This document shows positions 61,850-64,000 of a DNA stretch of 64,000 nucleotides, in pieces. The notes under the pieces were generated by a model. The model ran no database searches. It worked only from the letters and a program-made list of their open reading frames with translations, and was not told the DNA's origin. The position numbers and the translations under genes are program-made. Numbering within the stretch: position 1 is the first letter of the stretch; the number at the start of each line of letters is the position of its first letter. This stretch comes from Pomphorhynchus laevis (Eukaryota > Acanthocephala > Palaeacanthocephala > Echinorhynchida > Pomphorhynchidae). The stretch covers positions 62,001-126,000 of the forward strand of contig WNNJ02001146.1 in NCBI GenBank assembly GCA_012934845.2, given 5' to 3'.

Positions 61850-64000
61850 GATCCGTTGTTTCATGGAGTCATCGTCGAGGCGAATCGGATTGACAATTGT
61901 GCCGTATGCCATGTACAATTTCGAATAAATAACACAGGTCTTCTTCGTATACACGGGCCAGTTTCAATGAGGTGCTGGGGTTCTGGTAAAATACCGTCTA
62001 CATCTAATCACCCACCCGTCAGCGCCGCTCGAGGGTCGGTTCATGTAAATCATGCGGATTACGATGTTCAATCAGATCATGCTAATAACCAATCTGGTTC
62101 TTCAGCTGAAGAAATCATGGTCACTTTGGGTATTGATTTGAATGCTGCATCACTCGAACTCTTACGGAAAGTCTGGACGGCTCCAATTAACACTGTGGAG
62201 CGCATTCCATGGAATTTGTTCCATCGAGTATCAGAGTTATTCTCAGCCCTTATCCTTAAAGCCATATGTTCGCAGTCCATACATGACTGGGTCCGTCTCT
62301 TATGTTTCCCGAAACTGTGCTTACAAACTATGACAGCTCGCGGTCAATCAGGATAATTTCCGGTCGCGGATAACTATATGTATGGGGTGGTTTGAAGATG
62401 GTAAGGAAAGTGAATATCTGTTAACCTTGAAGAATCGTACTTCCGAAACAGACATGATATCTTCTTCTAAGCTCGACATCGCAGAAGCCATCGATCTGAC
62501 AAGAAGCGGTAACTATGGAAAAGCCATGTGTCACTTGAATTCTAGCGGCATCTGTGAATCGTCATACTCTACTCGAGAGAAGCTCGTTTTGCTACTCCCG
62601 TCGTCCGACGAGGCCCGTTTCTCGCCATCATCAACTTCGTCACTACCTTTGTCTGATGATTCTGATACCGTTCAAGCTGCAATATCGTCATTTTCTCCTT
62701 CCACTTCTCTCGGATGTTTTGGGTTACGAGCAGAGCATCTACAGGATATGCTGGCGGTTGACCACGGATCCCTTCTTTACCGTATTACAACGTTGGTCAA
62801 TCACATGATTGCAGGATTACTACCATATGATCTCGTACGCTTCGTCGCAGGGGCTAATCTCCTTGCCTTGAGTAAGCCTGACAGCGGGATCCATTCAATT
62901 GCAGTTGGTGAGACCTTGCCACGTCTCTGTTTCAAGTATACTGCGCCAACTACTTGATCGCCGAATTACTTCCACCTTTGATACGGGACCTAGGAATCTT
63001 AGAATCTCTTCCGGACCCTCAGATTGCATTCACCTTACTTCTTAATTGCGCACCGCACTTAGGGTAAACCATTTGATGCGCATTATCGATCATGATTTCG
63101 CGGATGAATTTTTTCTGGCTTTCGATCGTTCGATCAAAGAGACCTTCGCCAGAATAACTTCCAACACCACCGACATGCAGACGTGGATTCAAGCATGTTA
63201 GTCTCTGAGAATGGGATGTCTGGGACTACGCAGCTGCTACATGCATTTCCCTTCAGCATTCATATCGAGCATACACTTGGTATCCAATCGGATAAATTTG
63301 GATCCACATATTTTTCCAGGATCTGGATCCACAATAGAAAAGATCTTGTCACTTTTTGAACGCGAATTAGATTGTTTTCCGACTAAATAGAACACGCTTT
63401 CTAAGCTCATTGATGAAGATTCATTTAAACGACTATTGCAGACGGCTAACAACTTCAATTCTGCCAGACTATTGGCAACAGACTGCCCTCACGCTTGTGC
63501 CTGGCTGCAGGCTATACCAAACAAGGCGACTCGAATGAATCTACCACCCAACGAATTTTGTATCCTTCTACGCTTTTGGCTGGGCCTACCACTTTGCAAT
63601 GACGATTATAGATGTCGGCGTTGTCTCCGGCAAGCCGATCAGTTTGGCTTTTATGCATTGACCTGTCAGTTCGGCGGATTTCGTGGCATCCGGGATGACG
63701 GGGTCCGCGACATCGTTTTCCAGGCAGCAGTGAGAGCAGGATTACGGGTTGGTCGAGAGGTTCCAAATCTCGTCAAGAACTTTCGAGAACGTCCAGCTGA
63801 TATTTTTATTTACGAGGGCCCTCCACTGTCGGTTTACTTCGCCATAATCAATCTCCAACAGAGTGCGTTCGTGACCATGGCCGCACCCATCCATCTTATG
63901 CTGCGAATAGATACGCCATATTTGTCAAAGACAGAAAATATCAGCAAAAGATGGAAGAAGGTGGATATAGCTTCGTGGCCGCGGTCGTCGAGACTTATGG
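61850..64000 (+). mobile_element. RT element with C-terminal nuclease-like domain, decayed, cut by window edge
   Basis: In order: a C2H2-like finger (CAVCHVQFRINNTGLLRIHG, 61.91 kb); a linker; the start of an RT (SDDSDTVQAAISSFSPSTSL, CFGLRAEHLQDMLAVDHGSL, VRFVAGANLLALSKPDSGIH, SIAVGETLPRLCFKY, matching GARLIALRKKDGGIRPIAVGETLRRL of this family as I recall it); then SLRMGCLGLRSCYMHFPSAF, LLRFWLGLPLCNDDYRCRRC, DDGVRDIVFQAAVRAGLRVG and FRERPADIFI, a PD-(D/E)XK-like nuclease region; ending KYQQKMEEGGYSF and VVETYG at the edge. Many frameshifts. The clade name is uncertain. Confidence 0.6.
61856..62957 (+). pseudogene. N-terminal finger and RT start of the right-edge element
   Basis: Two frames, 61856-62356 and 62382-62957, with a break between. 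The first holds the C2H2-like finger and EEIMVTLGIDLNAASLELLR. The second holds the RT start, AISSFSPSTSLGCFGLRAEH through GETLPRLCFKYTAPTT. No YADD box is visible after 62957 before the C-terminal part, so a deletion is likely there. Confidence 0.55.

Noticed and set aside
1-64000. CRISPR arrays, operons, bacterial promoters or riboswitches
   Set aside because: The tandem repeats lack regular unique spacers, and everything recognised is animal-type sequence.

Overview
This is an AT-rich stretch of an invertebrate animal genome. The evidence is spliced exons with GT/AG borders, a eukaryotic tRNA with a Pol III terminator, and a dense mix of animal retroelements: permuted and canonical Penelope-like elements, CR1-, RTE-, I/R1- and Nimb-like LINEs, short-LTR Ty3/gypsy copies, foldback elements and satellites. 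The species cannot be named from the sequence. All calls are by-eye reading; no database search was possible.

Region 1-33.7 kb, minus strand: four small exons (33480-33681, 19196-19305, 13561-13671, 1092-1285) join with matching splice phases. They encode the last ~204 residues of a cysteine-rich protein whose first part is a SUEL-type (galactose/rhamnose-binding) lectin domain. The left half of the window is therefore mostly the 12.3, 5.5 and 14.2 kb introns of this one host gene. They hold Penelope-like copies, an almost intact LINE (4.8-8.95 kb), a tRNA-Lys(UUU), a calmodulin retropseudogene fragment, a type I hammerhead ribozyme motif, two related tandem-repeat families (about 395 and 371 bp), an LTR element nested in a Penelope-like copy, a Nimb-like LINE and a 3 kb minisatellite zone.

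Region 33.7-64 kb: no host exon was recognised. It is a patchwork of broken retroelements: LINE fragments, a CR1-like LINE with a recent 451-bp tandem duplication, an RTE copy, two LTR-element fragments, two I/R1-like LINE copies head to tail (the first with a 12-bp target-site duplication), a canonical Penelope-like element with a C-terminal GIY-YIG region, another Penelope-like copy, and at the right edge an RT element whose C-terminal part matches a fragment at 10.8-11.2 kb.

The most unusual signal is in the tandem repeats at 13.9-15.4 and 16.3-18.0 kb. Each unit carries the three pieces of a hammerhead ribozyme core (CTGATGA, GAAA and a UH cleavage dinucleotide). Their flanking helix strands are complementary and differ between the two families in a compensating way, yet the pieces occur in an order that no standard hammerhead uses. 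The 371-bp array is bracketed by 18-bp direct repeats, so it looks like a mobilised, retrozyme-like unit.
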